A DNA stretch of 64,000 bases, from positions 61,517,792 to 61,581,791 of the forward strand of contig NC_132788.1 in assembly GCF_048418805.1 (NCBI RefSeq), written 5' to 3'. Of the stretch, positions 10,957 through 24,049 are shown piece after piece. The notes beneath the pieces were generated by a model. The model had not been told where the DNA came from. It searched no databases and saw only the letters and a list, made by a program, of their open reading frames with translations. The translations under genes and the position numbers were made by a program. The stretch's first letter is position 1. Each line of letters opens with the position of its first letter. This DNA comes from Vulpes vulpes (lineage: Eukaryota > Chordata > Mammalia > Carnivora > Canidae).

Positions 10957-13900
10957 ATGGCCGCCAGCACATGGAGCTGTGTATGTGGCTCCCTGCTGCT
11001 ATTGTTGCTGCTGTCTCTGGGGGCTGGCCCTGCCCTGGGCCGGGGTCTTCCCAAGCCACTTGAAGACTCGGAACCACATCTGATCCCAGGAGACCACCCC
11101 CAGGGCCCTATGAGCACAGAGCCCCAGGCCCTTGACTTCCTCTGGGAAAAGTCCAGAGATGAGAGCCACTGGAACTCCAATGCTCCCCAGGCCCCTGCCA
11201 AGGAAGTACCTGAGGAGCCCATAGACACTCCCCTTGGCCCAGCCCTGCATGGACCTAAAGCAGCCCATAGGGCTCAGAGAGAAGGACTCCCAGTAACTGA
11301 TGACCTCCAGTTGGCTCGAGGGTCAAGTTCTCAGGGCTGGACAGGACCTCCTGACTCACAGGAACCTAGAGAGCAAGAAGCACTAGCCCTCCATCCCATA
11401 AGCCCACCCCATTTCACTTTCATCCCCATAACTCCCAGACTCCAACTTAGGATAGCCACAGTTCCTCCCTCCCCGGGGCCAGGGGAGCCTGGGGGCCAAG
11501 TGGAACAAGGATCACCTAGAGATGAGGGTCTGGTGGCCGAAGCCACGATCAGAGTCTCAGAGATACCCCCCTTAGACCATCAGGGCCTTCCCCACACTCT
11601 TGCTCCCCACTTGGGCACTACCGGGAGGCCAGTGCTGGAAGAACAGGGTGAGGGTGAGGATTTCCAGGAGGCAGCTCGAGGCCCCCTCTTCAGCCAGGAG
11701 GATCCAGCAGTCCCTCATGTTGGCTGGGTATCCCCAGCTGAGGTGGCATCCTCTCAGGAACCTGGGGCCTGGCCAGACCTAGCATTGGCCAAAAGCCTTC
11801 CTTCTGCTGAGGAGCTGCCAGCTGAGCTCCCCAAGAAGACTGGAGGTGAAGAGACCCGGGAAGTCAGTTCTTCAAGTCCCTCGCCCAAACAGGCCGACGT
11901 TCCTGATGTTAGGGGTTCGCCAGGACCCCAGCCCTCGGATCCCCCAGCCACAGAGACTCCCGATGGGCAGCCTGAGCCAGGTGGGTATCTGGAGTGAGGG
12001 TGCTGAGCAGTTCTGGGAGGGGGCAGTGTTCCCCATTTCTAAGTGACCTTGGGCCCCTCTGGGTACCATTTTCCTCATTTTGGCCAATGAGGGTGATCAT
12101 GCTTCCCTTTTGGGGGATTAGGCTTTGGGGACTGCTGGAAGGTCGGGCAAAGTGATGACTGCTTTTGTTATTTCAGAGATAGCAGGAATGAATGGAGCAG
12201 ACCCCATCTCCCCCCAGCGGGTGAGAGGAGCACTGGAGACCCCAGGTACCCCCAAGTCCCTCATCCCTGGCCCCTTGGACCCTGGCCCAGCTGCAAATCG
12301 AACAGAGAGCCCGGTGGGGGCCCTGCAGCCAGGTGAGGGCATGGCTAGGGGTTTGGGGGAGAGTGGGTACTCTAATAACTAAAAACCTGTGTGAGGTATA
12401 TGGGAGGGGCAAATGGGAACCGACAGCTCCTTAAAGGACCTGGCCAGCACCTCCTTCAAAAAACTTAGGATAATAAACTAATGCTCACTGGGTACTCTGG
12501 GACAAGTCATTTGCCCTTTGGGGGCTAGAATATTCTTAAATGTGACTTGGATATATTTAGTGCAGTTTCTCCAACTCCTGCAAATCACTGGAGGAGATTT
12601 TTTTTTTTTTTTTCTTAATTCCACTACCCAGCCCCCATCCCAAGGAATTCTGGTTCACTTGGTCTCCAGGTGATTCTAGTGGGCAGTCCGTGCCGAGAGC
12701 TGCTGCCCTATCATTGATAAAAGCGATAGGTCACATCATTGTACATTACCGGGTGTGGGACACTATGCCAAACACCCAGTCCTCCCCACCACCCTATGAG
12801 GTAGATGCTCTTCCCATCCGCATTTTACAGACGTGCTCAGAGAAGTTAAACAACTTGTCCACCACACTAGAGAATGTGGCAAACCAGGAAGCACTGTTCA
12901 AAGAGCTATTTTGATATTGTTATTATTGCAGATGAAGCCGAGGAGTGGCCGGGGCGCCCCCAAAGCCATCCCCCAGCACCCCCAGTCCAGGCCCCCTCGA
13001 CGTCACGCCGGGGCCTCATTCGGGTCACCACGCAGCGCGCCCTGGGCCAGCCACCCCCTCCGGAGCCCTCAGCCAGCTCCATGGCATCAGCCCCAGCCAC
13101 CAGCCCCCCGGCCAATGCCACCGCCCCGCCCCTGCGCTGGGGTCCCCTGCGGCGGGTGCTGAGCTTTTCCTGGGAGCTGCACGTCTACGGGGTGGGGGTG
13201 CTCTTCCTGTTGCCCGCATTGCTGGCACTGGCCTCGCTGGCAGCCGCCCCGTCGGGGCCCCGGCTGGCTCTGGGGGCGGCCGTGCTGGTGCTGGTCGCTT
13301 CTGGGCTTCGGTCCGCCTACATGCTCGCCGACCCCTACGGCTCGCAGGCGCGCCTGGGCCTGCGCGCCGGCCTGGTCCTCTACAACCTGCCCTTCCCCTT
13401 GCTGCTCACGGCGCTGGCGGCCCTGACGCTGCTCGGCCTGGGCGCGGGGCTGCCGCCGCAGCTGCAGAACCCGCTCCTGCTGGGGGCGCTGGCCTCGGCG
13501 CACGTCGTGGGGCTGCTGACCGCCGACCTGCTGTCGGGGAGGCCTGCGCTCAACCTCCTGGCCCAGGGCTCGTCCTGCGCCTGGGGCGCCGCCGTGTCCC
13601 TGGGCACGCTCTGCCTGTGCCGTCGCCGCCTGCTGGACGGGCCGCGGGGCTGGGACGCCAGCCCGGGCCCGCGGCTGCTGGCCGTGGCGGGCGCGCTGGG
13701 GCTGCTGGCCAGCGGCTTGCAGCTGGCGGCCGCGCTCTGGCTGTACCCGGGCCCGGGCCGCGTGGGCCGCTTTTCGTGGGCCTGGTGGGGCGTCCACTTC
13801 TGGCTGCGCCTGCTGGAGCTGACGTGGGCCCTCGCCCTGGCGCTGGCCGCGGTGGCCGCCGCGCGGCCCCGGCCCCCCACGGAGCACGCCTGCTGGGCCA

Positions 13901-14709
13901 AGTTACTACGCCTGGCGTGTCCCATGCCCTCGGGCAAGAGCGAGGTGCCCGAGCGACCCAACAACTGCTACGCGGGGCCCAGCGGCGTGGGCGCGGGCAG
14001 CCTGGACATCAGCAAGAGCCTCATCCGCAACCCGGCGGAGGGGGGGCCGCCTGCCACGCCCAGTTCCGGCGCTTGGGGCTCGGCAGCGTCTTTGGGCCGC
14101 GGCCCCCAGGGTGGCCCGGGGCTGTCCCGCTGCAGCGTGGGGCCCGCGCCGTCGACGAGCGAGCTGGACCTGCGGCCGCCGTCCCCCATCAACCTGAGCC
14201 GCAGCATCGACGCCGCGCTCTTCCGCGAGCACCTGGTGCGAGACAGCGTGTTCCGGCGCTGCGGCCTGCGCGGCCTGGCCTCCCCGCCGCCTGGGGGCGC
14301 GCTGCGGCCGCGGCGGGGCAGCCACCCCGACGCCGAGCCCGACGCCGCCGGCCCCTCGCCCCTGCGCGGCCGCTGCCGCTCTCTCAGCGACGTGCGCGTG
14401 CGCGGCCCGGTCCCTCCGCACGTGGTGGACGACGCCGAGCGGGCGGCCTCCCGCAGCTCCGTGGACAGCTTTTCCCGGGGCTCGCTCAAGATCAGCTGGA
14501 ACCCGTGGCGTCACGGGCTGTCGTCGGTGGACAGTCTGCCCCTGGATGAGCTGCCCAGCACGGTCCAGCTGCTGCCGGCCGCGGCCCCGGCCCCCGGCCC
14601 CGCCCCCGCCCCCGCCCCCGCGCGGCCCGGGGAGCCGCAGGGCGAGGTCCCGCCTCGGGGCAAGCCCGGGGACTCCCGCAGCGCCTCCAGCGACACCATT
14701 GAGCTCTGA
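10957..14709 (+). CDS. PRRT3: Proline-rich transmembrane protein 3 (PRRT3), 3 coding exons
   Basis: Coding exons are 10957-11980, 12177-12332 and 12932-14709. They join in phase 1 at both junctions to give 985 aa, close to the human length of about 981. The ATG at 10957 opens a signal peptide (about residues 1-28, with a run of leucines). A long Pro/Glu-rich extracellular part of low complexity follows, to about residue 465. A multi-helix membrane region (about 470-706) has many Leu/Ala-rich segments. The cytosolic tail is Ser/Pro/Arg-rich and ends in TIEL. The third exon is very GC-rich and carries long spurious open frames on both strands. The molecular function of PRRT3 is not established; it is related to PRRT4. 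It lies tail to tail with CRELD1, as in human. Gene identity is confident from order, exon structure and protein features. Confidence 0.93.
12720..12920 (-). mobile_element. MIR in PRRT3 intron 3
   Basis: CCCTATGAGGTAGATGCTCT and CATTTTACAGACGTGCTCAG are reversed MIR phrases. It ends about 10 nt before the exon-4 acceptor. Confidence 0.6.
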
Positions 14710-15095
14710 GGGGCCCAGGGATGCGCCAGCAGGGCCCCACCCTCCGTGGCCATGCGGCGTGGCCCATCGGGACAGCTGGACATCTGAAAAACTGGCATTC
14801 CCGGGCTTCCACCTGACAGCGGACCCTGGGAACAGCCAGGCATGAACCTACCCCGGTTTTTGTTTTTTTAATATCTTTTTTTTTCTTCTTTTTTTCTCAG
14901 CGGGTATTTTGCACAGAGGCTGTGACTTATGCGGAATACAGGGTGGACATGCATGGATATTGATGTGGGATATGACGTCTAGGTACACCCCCAGACACCC
15001 TTCCAGCCTCCCCGGCGTGGACAGATGAGGCTTGCTTGTCCAGACTGACTGTCCTCCTTGTGCCAAAGAAATAAACCCTTAGGAGTTGGCTCATG
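14710..15095 (+). other. PRRT3: PRRT3 3' UTR with poly(A) signal
   Basis: A canonical AATAAA at 15070-15075 lies 361 nt after the TGA stop and predicts cleavage near 15090-15095. A T-rich stretch occurs at 14870-14900. Confidence 0.75.
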
Positions 15096-15208
15096 CCTCC
15101 CTCTGGCCCTGCCAGGATCCTGTTCAGAGAAGAGGTAGCAGTTCCCAACCCCCCACCCCCACCCCCAGCAATCCCAAGTCCTCTGTCTCTTGGGGAGAGG
15201 AGGATTTC

Positions 15209-15404
15209 TTTCTTTTTCTTTTTTTTTTTTTTAAGATTATATTTATTAATTCTTCAGAGACTCAGAGAGAGAGAGGCAGAGACACAGGCAGAGGGAGAAG
15301 CAGGCTCCCTGCAGGGAGCCCAATGTGGGACTCGATCCCAGGACTCCGGGATCACGCCCTGGGCCTAAGACAGGTGCTCAACCGCTGAGCCACCCAGGTG
15401 TCCC
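15209..15404 (-). mobile_element. SINEC between PRRT3 and CRELD1 3' ends
   Basis: GAGAGGAGGATTTC duplicated at 15195-15208 and 15405-15418. Confidence 0.93.
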
Positions 15405-15499
15405 GAGAGGAGGATTTCAAAAGGAAAAGGGCACTTGACCCTGGGAAGTTTTAGGAGTAATGGCTACCAATATTTTATAGAACATCTATCCGTTGTGCT

Positions 15500-15690
15500 G
15501 AGCTTTCAGGTCTTCGCATCCATCGTCTTCTCATATTAAGTCTGAGCAGAAAGCATATCATGCCCATTTTTTAAATGGGAAGAGTGAAGTTCAGAGACAA
15601 GAGTCATTTGTCCAAGGTCCTTTACACAAATGCTCATTGGCACTGAACCCAGGAAGTTCCACTCCAAAGCCTGATTCCTCCACCCCCCTC
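15500..15690 (-). mobile_element. MIR-like fragment
   Basis: CATTTTTTAAATGGGAAGAG, AAGTTCAGAGACAAGAGTCA and CCAAGGTCC resemble the reversed MIR core. Confidence 0.45.
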
Positions 15691-15864
15691 TCCTAACACT
15701 ACTTTAGGGGCCAAGCCTAAGGGAGGGGCCCCTACTGCTCCTCCATCAGAGTAGCCTTCAATTTCCCAGGGTTTTAGGAAACTTCCCCAAGGGCAGGGGA
15801 GAGGCCCTCTCAGTAGCTTAGGGCAACCCATGGGGAGGAGGAGGCAGGTAGTGAGACAGAAGCT

Positions 15865-16295
15865 TCTCTCTTTTTCCAAGACCTTTATTTCCTGAGATGA
15901 ATAAATAATCAGTGGCTGAGGGGCAGGGGCGCTGAGTGGGGACCAGGAGGTGGCAGCATGCAGCTGGCAGGAGGGGACTGTGATGGGCCCAGCCCTGGAG
16001 GGCACCCCCTCACCCCAGGCAGGGGCCAGAGCCCACAAGCAGCCACCACAAGGAGATACTTTTTAAAAATTCACACATTGTGAAGCCTGCCCAGTTTCCC
16101 CCAGGCCAAGAGCTCATGGCATCCACAATTAGGGCTACTTTTTCACTCCAAGGGCCTTGCCTGCCCCGGCCTGGTGGTAGGAGGTGCTTACCCCACTCAA
16201 AAAGAAAGCAAGCTGCCTCCAGTGTCCAGGTGGGAGAGAGGCCGGCCATCTGGGGACAGCCTGGATGGGAGGAGATCCTGCAGGTGCGGCGGGGA
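15865..16295 (-). other. CRELD1: CRELD1 3' UTR with poly(A) signal
   Basis: On the minus strand AATAAA occupies 15889-15884, about 405 nt after the stop codon. The converging PRRT3 transcript ends near 15095, so the two tails are separated by about 770 bp containing one SINE. Confidence 0.7.
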
Positions 16296-19200
16296 CTATC
16301 TGCCCTTGATGAAGCCCTCCAGCACACGGTCACTGCGCTCTGACAGCCAGTAGCCAGTCATGGCCGCCACGGCCCCGATGAAGATGGCGGTGAAGACCAA
16401 GTCGCCCTTAGCGGCCAGTGTGGCCAGCGCACAGATGACGACCCCAAAGAACATCTGCTGCAGCACAACCAGCTCATCCTCTGTCATCTCCGAGAAGAAG
16501 CCTGCTGACTCTGTGAAGAACGTGAGAAGCATATGTCACGCCTCTGCTATTCCTGGAGCTGTCCACGTGCCTCATCGTGGCTGCCACACGCCTGCCTGGC
16601 AGGCCAGCACACAATGTCATTTACTGCTGAGAGCGACTACGACGGGGGCAGTTACTGTCCCTGTTTCCCTAAGTGGGACACGGAGGCTCAGAGAAGTGAG
16701 GAGGTCTACCCAAGCCGTGTGGTGGGCAGGTCGGGGCAGAGCATGTGTACTAGCCCAGCTCTGGAGCCAGACTGCCTGTGTTTGACTCCCAGCTCTGCAG
16801 CCTGCTGTTCGTGTGGCCCTGGGCAAGTTATTTCCTCTCTCCGTATCCTGGTTTCCACTGTGTAAAATGGGGCTGAGAATAATACCACCAGCCCCGGATT
16901 GGTTTTAGAAGTGAAAGAAGTTAAAACACGAAACATGCTTGCAACAGTGTCTGACACACAGTGAGCACTGGGCAAGCAGTCACAGTTGTCACCATTGTGA
17001 TTGTCCTTCGTGTCATCACACCTCCGGCCTGCGACTGCTCTCAGCAGCCCAGGACAAGGACGGGTCCCATTGGACAGATAAGAATGGAGGTAGGGTGATT
17101 TGACACTAAGTGCGGTTTTCTTTCTCTCTTGGGAGGCATGAGGTTGCTTAAAGTCACCCTGGGGGTAAGATGTGGGGTTTGGGCCTCAGTGCTGCCTCAT
17201 GGGGGCTGGGTGGCAGTCGGGATGAGGCAGGGCCCCTGGCTGCCTGGAGAAGGGACTTGCCTGCCCCCACCATGAGGACCTCCCCCCTCCTCCCGTTCCC
17301 CGCAGTGGGGGGGCACTCTGGGGCTCACCTGGGATCTGCTCCTTCACACATACGCCCTCCATCTGTTTGTAGCCTTCAGCACAGATACAGCGATAGCTAC
17401 CCTCGGTGTTCTCGCACTGCTCGTTCTCTCCTGGACACACCTGTGTCTCACATTCGTCCACATCTTGAGGGAGGGTGAGGCAGGGTCAGACCCCCACTGC
17501 CAGGGTTCCACCTGCAGGAGCCCTGACTCCATCTCGCTCACATCCAGACCCTCCCCTCTGCCCTGGCCCAGGCAATATTCCACCCTTGCTTCCCCTGCCC
17601 TGTCTGTATCCCCCCAGCCATTCTCAATCCATGGTGGGCAAGGCACTCCACCGTCTGTGCGCTGCTGGAGACTCACCGAGACACTTGGAGCCCACCTGCT
17701 GGTAGCCAGGGCTACACTTCTTACAGCGGCCTGGCCCTGCCCCCATGCAGCCCAGGCAGGCCTTGGCGCAGTCTGGAGAAGGGAGAGGAGAGACAAGGTG
17801 AGAGCTGCTCTTAGGCCCAGGGCAGACTGTGGAGGGGGTACACCCCAGAAGAGGTCTGGAGGGGTTCTGGTGCCTGAGAAGGTAGAAATTTGGGGGGAAA
17901 GGCATGGAGCAGCTCCTCCTACCCTCCACAACAGGACTGGCACTTACCTCGGCACTCATAGGAGCCCTCCGTGTTTACACAGAACTGATCGGCTCCACAG
18001 CTGGCTCGCTCTGTGCCACACTCGTCGATGTCTGTAGAGAGGCCGGCAGGGCAGGAGTTTCAGTCCCTATTGCACTAACAGGGAAGCCAGGCCAGGATTG
18101 TTGGGGAATGGACCTGCCTATGCTCAAAGGGGGTGCCAGAGACTGCAGGCTGCGTGCCAACACAGAGGTAGGGGTACAGCTGGACTTAAGAGCTGTCTAG
18201 CCAGAGACCACAGTTTCCAATCTGCCTTGCAGCTAAGTGTGGCCTAAGGAGTGAGTTCTGGCCAACAGGATGTAAACAGAAGGGATGTGCTCCGCTTTTA
18301 GCTTGGCCTTAAAACAACGGAATTGTTTTAAATCCTCCGTGCACTTTCTTCCCTTTCTCACTTCCTGAGTGTCAGGTCATGGAACACGAAGGTACCTATA
18401 ACCCAACCTCAAACAACAGAAACGTCCCACGGGGATGACCACAGAGTAAGACAGGAAGTACTGGGTCCCTGAGTGATTGTGACAAGCAGAACTTCCTTGC
18501 CAGCCTGGACCACTCCTTCTGAGACTGTGGTATGAGATAAAAATAAACCTCTATATTCTTTAAGCCACAGCCTTCGGTGATCTTTTTGTTATAGCAGCTT
18601 AGCCTTTACCCTCATCTGTATAGACAGCTGGACAGAGACCAAACCAAGTCTTGAACTCAGGCTTCGCAACCCCAAGTTAAAAATCTTCATTTCCCTGGCT
18701 AATCCTTCCTCAATTTTCAAGACTTGGCCTAAGTGATACCTCCTCCAAGAAGTCTTTCCAGATTCCCCACCACCAGAGCTGAATCAGGGACATCTCTAAC
18801 CGCACAAAGTAACTGCCTGGCTACTTTTCTACCTTTCCAACCGGGCTGAGATCTCCACGAAGATGGGGACAGAGTTGGTCTAGCCCAGATACGTTTGTGT
18901 TGACGGGGACCACCTCCCCAGCCCTAGGGCGGGGCCTCACTCACCTACACACTTGAGGTGATGCAGGGCCCAGCCCTTCTTGCACTGTAGACAGTTTGAC
19001 TCTTCGGGTCCTGAGCAGCGGGCACAAGGGCCAAAACAAGCTGAGCGGAATGGGGAGAGTGTAAGGATGGGCATGCAGACATCCTATCTGTGCCTGCCCA
19101 GCCCCACGCCTCTTGGCTACCTACCCGAACATACCAGATGGCTGGCGTTGCGCTCTGCCTCAAAGTAGCCAAGGCCACACTGGCCACAGGCCTCGCCCCC

Positions 19201-19584
19201 GTAGCCGGCTTGGCAGTCACAGTGCCCGCTGCCCCCTCGAGTCCCTTCCCCTTCACACTGCCCGTAGCCACCGCAGGGCTTCTCTGCACCCCCAGGACAG
19301 GCTGTGGGCAGACACCAAAGCAGGTAAAATCACAAATACAGTCGTGAATACAGAGAATATTCCCCATATCATGAAACATTTTTGGAGAAGAAACTTAATG
19401 GCAACATAACGCTTTGTATGAAATGTACTTAACCAATACCTTCCTATGGAACAGATTATTTACCACAATTTCCTCTTATAAAGGAATTAATCACCTTTGT
19501 CACGGATTTCCTTTTTCTGTTTGTTTTCAATTTACTACTTTTTTATTCTATTTTTTAAAAAGATTTATTTATTTGTTTGTTTGT

Positions 19585-19615
<31 letters not shown>

Positions 19616-19625
19616 TGATAGACTT

Positions 19626-19660
<35 letters not shown>

Positions 19661-22600
19661 CACAGGCAGAGGGAGAAGCAAGCTCCATGCAGGGAGCCCG
19701 ACGTGGGACTCGATACCAGGACTCCAGGATAGCGCCCTGGGCCAAAGGCAGGCGCCAAACCGCTGAGCCACCCAGGGATCCCCTACTTTTTTATTCTTTG
19801 TGTCACTAAGTATCTGAAGCTTCCAGAGAGATTTTTCTAAAAGGGCTGGTTGTAGGTTCAGCTCCTCCCTCAGGACTGTATGTAGAAGAAGGTGATGATT
19901 GGGGTTTAAAGCAGCACTTGCCTGCCCTAGGAAGGTCACCTTAGTCCAGAGGATGGGCCTGATCTGATCTAGGCATGGGAAGTGGGATGGTGGGGGCATT
20001 TATCACAAACATGATAAAAACCACAGTCCCATCTGACTAGCCCTATAATCTTTATTTTCAGAGCCATTCCCCAGTGATTTGTTCATCTCAACAGCCCTGT
20101 GAGGCATATGAGAACTAAGGTCCAGAGAAATTATCTGAGCAACCTGAGCTCACACAGCCAGCTATAGGACAGAGCCAGGACTTGGATCCTTGGCCTTGGA
20201 AGTTCCCTCTAGTCCCTCGAGAGGAGCTTGAAAACTCACGGTGACAGGAGGGCCCGAAGGTGCCTGAGGGGCAGCAGAGCTTCAGGGAATCTGAGCAGAG
20301 CCACTGGAAGAGGTCTGGGGCTTCCTGCTGCCTGAAGTGGGGTGGGGATGACAGTAAGGGGGAGCTGAGAAGGTGTCAGGTGCCGCCCACTGCCCAACCT
20401 CCCAAGGAATCTGTGAGACAACCCACGTTGGATATAAGACCCATAAGGCTACCTGACCAACACCTTCTCCCCATTTGGCAGAGGAGTAAAGTGAGGCTCA
20501 GAGTGAGACTTGGGCCCTCCCATAAGTCCTTAGCAGATCTAGGTTTAGAAGAAGGAGCCACAGTAGGACACAGACCCTAGCATGCAGCTCCCTCCTTCAC
20601 CACCAGGACCGTCTGTTGCCCCTTCCCTGGAAAGCCCCCCAACAACTCACTTGTGAAACCACCAGCTCTCCACCAGTTCCTCGCTCAGCTCCAGCAGGCG
20701 GTGGCATTCAAAGTCCGACTTGCTGCACACGCTCTCAAGCACCTCCACCAGGCGGGTCTCACTGACCAGACAGGGTGTGAGTGATAAGACTATGTTCTAC
20801 GCCATCCCCCACCCTCCTTTAGGTGTCCTATTACCACTACCCCTATGCCATGACTTCAAAGGAAAGGCCATGGGGCATAATGGAAGGGTAGTCAAATAGA
20901 CCTGGATTCAAATCTAGTTAAGTGACCTCTGACAAGTCACTTAACCTCTCCTGAATCTCTGTTTTCTCATCTGTAAAATGGAGACAATACCTGTCCTGCA
21001 GATTGATTATAAGATACCTCCATTCCTGCGTTTGCACAATGGGATGTAATATTCTCCTTGCTGGGTAAATGTGATTAAAAATACATTGCATAACAAGTGT
21101 TGGCAAGGATGTAGAGAAATTGGAACCCTCCTACATTGAAGGTGGGAAAGAAAAATGGTGCAGCCACTGTGGAAAACAGTTCGGCAGTTCCTCAATAGGT
21201 TAAACATGGAATTACCATATGAATCAGCAGTTCCACTCTTGGTTATATATCCCAAAAGAATGGAAAACAGGTGTTCAAACAAAAACCTGTACACAAATGT
21301 TTGTAGCAATACTGTACACAACGGCCAAAAAGTAGAAACAACCCAAATGTCCATCAATTGAAGAATGGATAAGCAAAATGCAGTAAATCCATACAATGAA
21401 ATATAATTAAGCTTTAAAAAGGATTGAACTACTGACATCTGTTATATTATGAACGAACCTTGAAAACAATACACTAAGTGAAAGAAGCCAGATACAAATG
21501 GATTCCAATGGAATCAGCAAATCCACAGACACAGCCAGCAGAGTAATGGTTGCCAGGGGCTGGGGGAAAGGGAGAATGGGGAGCTGCTGCTAAATAGGTA
21601 TGTAGTTCCTTCATGCCGTGGTAAAAATGGTCTGGAACAAGACAGTAGTAAAGGCTGCAAAACATGTAAATGTACTATTGTCTTTAGGGGTACATTTTAT
21701 GTTATATATATTTTACCACGACAAACTTAAAAAAAAAAATATATATATATATATGCATACACATATATTATGTATTTAAAGGGTCTAGCATGTGCTTGGC
21801 ATATAGGAGAAGATTTAAAAAACAAAAACCAAACAAACAAAAAAACAGGAGCCATCATACAGCTAGAAGTGCCCTTCAGGTTATCTTGGCCAATCCCTTC
21901 ATTCCTAAATGAAGAAACTGAGGCCCAATAAGGGAAAAGAAAATGATCCATGTTACATAATAACAAACCCCTGGTTTCTAGTGGGCATCACAGTTTAATC
22001 CTTACCACAATCCTAAGAAACAGACAAAGCAAGTATTAATATCCCCAATTTACAGATTAGGAAAGTGAGGCTCAGAGAAGTGAAGTGACCTTCCTTAGGG
22101 TACACAGAGTCAGAACTGACAACCAGGTCTAACTCCAGGTCTTGTTGATTCCTTCTCCTTAACCTGACTTTGGAAAGGGGGAGGGCCTAGGATTCAGGCC
22201 TTTCATCTGGTGGTGTCATCTCATCCCACAGCTTTATAATACTGACCATATGCTGAGGACTCCCACATTCAGGTTTCCAGCTCCTACTTTTCCCCTGAGC
22301 CCCAGACACCTCAATCTAACTCTACTTGGCTGTTTAATGGACATCTCAGCCCAATATGTTCAAAGAGAACACCTAATTCCAGCCCCCGCCCCAAACTGCC
22401 TCCTGCCTTAGCTTTACCCATAGCAGGAAACAGTCCACTCTTCACCCAGTTGCTCAGGCCCAAAAGTTAATGAGTACTTTTTATTCTTTTTCTCTCATAC
22501 CCCATAATGATTCCATCATCGAGCCCTATCAGTCCATCTGCAAAACATACCCAGAATTTGACGCATTCTCACCACACCCACCACTAGATACCACACCGGC

Positions 22601-23706
22601 TCATGCTGTCGCACCTAGACTAGCCTCCCAAAGGGTCTCCCTGCTTCCTCTACTCCAGCCCCTAGTCTTTCTGCTACTTCACAGTGTAGGTACATCTTCT
22701 AAAGGTATGGATAAGAGCACATCACTTCTCCGTTCCAAACCTTCCGATGGCTTTCCCATTACACTCAGAATGAAATCTAGACAGCACTCTGTGACCTTCA
22801 AGGCACTCTGCCTCCATGTTCAACACTCTCTTCTGCTTCACTCCCATCCAGCCTCTTCTCAAATACAAGCAGCTCAGTCCCACTCTGCCCAAATCCCTTC
22901 CCTGTCACATAGCTTGCTTCTCTCCTTCGGTTTCTGTTCAAATGTCACACCTTGAACCCCACGCCTCCCCACCATTCTGTAGTCCACCCTGCTTTCCTGT
23001 TCTTCATTTGATAGGACCTTATTTATTTATTCACTCTCTGTCTCCTCAATTAGAACGTAAGCTCCTTGAAGATGGAATTTTGCCTGCCTTATTTATTGCT
23101 ATGCTAGATATGTTCAGGGATACTTGTTGAATAAGTACTCCCCAAGAGTTTCTAGGCCCCCACAGTAGAGCAGAGATTGGGAGGTGAGGTATACAAACCC
23201 ACCTCTCCAGGCCCTTACCTGTCTTTGTATTTGGACAACTTCTCTTCCTCCCAGGCAGTATTTCCACCTCCAAAGTTGTCCCGGATTGTTCTCTCCAGGC
23301 CCTGGAAATGGAGAACAGTAGTAATAGCTAAGAACAGTGCCTGGCACATTCTAGCACTTGGGTATTTCACTGACCAGGGGCCTGAGGCACAGAGAGGAGA
23401 CCTGCCCAAGGTCATACAACTAGTAAACAACCAAGCTGGTACTTGACTCATGCAGACTTGCATCCCAGAACCGCTTTCACCTCCTGTGCCACCAGGTCGG
23501 GCCATCTCCCTCAAGGCTGCCCATGCACCCACCTTGTTGAAGCTGTCGACCAGTTCCCGGCAGGTATGACATGGATGGAGCTCAGTGGGGGGTGAAGACT
23601 GGGGAAGAGGAGACGGCTGGAGCCAGACCGGGCCTGGGAGACTAAGGAAGAGAGTCAGGCCCCAGAGCAGAGGTGGGACCAGGCCCCTCCGGGGCAGCGA
23701 GGCCAT
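16296..23706 (-). CDS. CRELD1: Cysteine-rich with EGF-like domains 1 (CRELD1), 10 coding exons
   Basis: Coding exons in transcript order are 23706-23533, 23301-23219, 20761-20651, 20331-20240, 19301-19125, 19040-18945, 18031-17948, 17772-17677, 17463-17329 and 16510-16296. All have GT-AG borders and compatible phases, giving 420 aa, the human length. Features in order are a signal peptide (about 1-29), a CHTC CXXC pair at 46-49, the conserved WE/creld domain with a tryptophan-rich stretch, laminin/EGF-like cysteine-rich modules, and two calcium-binding EGF modules starting DIDEC and DVDEC. Two C-terminal membrane helices follow (about 363-407). The protein is ER/cell-surface; human CRELD1 variants are associated with atrioventricular septal defects. 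Each EGF-type module sits on its own phase-1 exon. The gene lies head to tail behind IL17RC. Confidence 0.96.
16755..17000 (+). mobile_element. MIR in the CRELD1 last intron
   Basis: GGCCCTGGGCAAGTTATTTC followed by GTGTAAAATGGGGCTGAGAA. Confidence 0.8.
18230..18620 (+). mobile_element. MaLR/MLT-type LTR remnant
   Basis: GAGTTCTGGCCAACAGGATG near the start and TTAAGCCACAG with TTTTTGTTATAGCAGC near the end fit an MLT-type solo LTR. Confidence 0.5.
18680..18925 (+). mobile_element. L2 fragment
   Basis: Contains TACCTCCTCCAAGAAGTCTT and a typical L2 3' order. Confidence 0.55.
19550..19782 (-). mobile_element. SINEC_Cf in a CRELD1 intron
   Basis: Expanded ATTT tail and (AG)n. CTACTTTTTTATTCT duplicated at 19535-19549 and 19783-19797. 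Confidence 0.93.
20880..21010 (+). mobile_element. MIR
   Basis: GACAAGTCACTTAACCTCTC and CATCTGTAAAATGGAGACAA mark the MIR core. Confidence 0.85.
21075..21730 (+). mobile_element. Ancient L1 (L1M) 3' end in CRELD1 intron 2
   Basis: Shows GGCAGTTCCTCAATAGGTTA, ATGTCCATCAATTGAAGAAT, GTTGCCAGGGGCTGGGG and TATATATTTTACCACGA in order. Confidence 0.92.
21965..22155 (-). mobile_element. MIR
   Basis: CCCCAATTTACAGATTAGGA and GAGGCTCAGAGAAGTGAAGT, reversed MIR. Confidence 0.75.
22600..23140 (+). mobile_element. L2 3' end in CRELD1 intron 2
   Basis: CTCAGAATGAAATCTAGAC, AGCTCCTTGAAGATGGAATT and a TGTTGAATAAG end. Confidence 0.75.
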
Positions 23707-24049
23707 CTTTTCCCAGGCTGGGAACCTGTAGATAAACGGAATGGGTATGGCTCCCTGGAGGAGCCTGGTGAGAAAGAAAAGGGTTGGTTCTGAGGCGCCG
23801 CGGGCCTGGGGGCCCGGATCTGCGTTATTATAAGGCTAGCCTGGGGGACCGCCGGGGAACGGCCCGGGGAGGGAGCGGGTGAAGGAGCCCGTTCTGCAGT
23901 TCCAAGACGGGAATAAGTTATCCTCGTCACCATGGGAGACGTGGCCTGAAGCCTCAGCAAGGGAGAAGTCAACTCATTGCTTTAAGGTCTGAATATGGGT
24001 TATGGGGGCCAGGATCAGCGGAATTAGGGAGAACGGGTCAGAGTCCAAG

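Noticed and set aside
12945..14549. A 534-aa open frame in another + frame and several 100-270-aa minus-strand frames over PRRT3 exon 4
   Set aside because: The exon is extremely GC-rich, so stop codons are rare in all frames. Composition is Arg/Ala/Pro-dominated, with no start context or splice logic. The PRRT3 frame explains the region.
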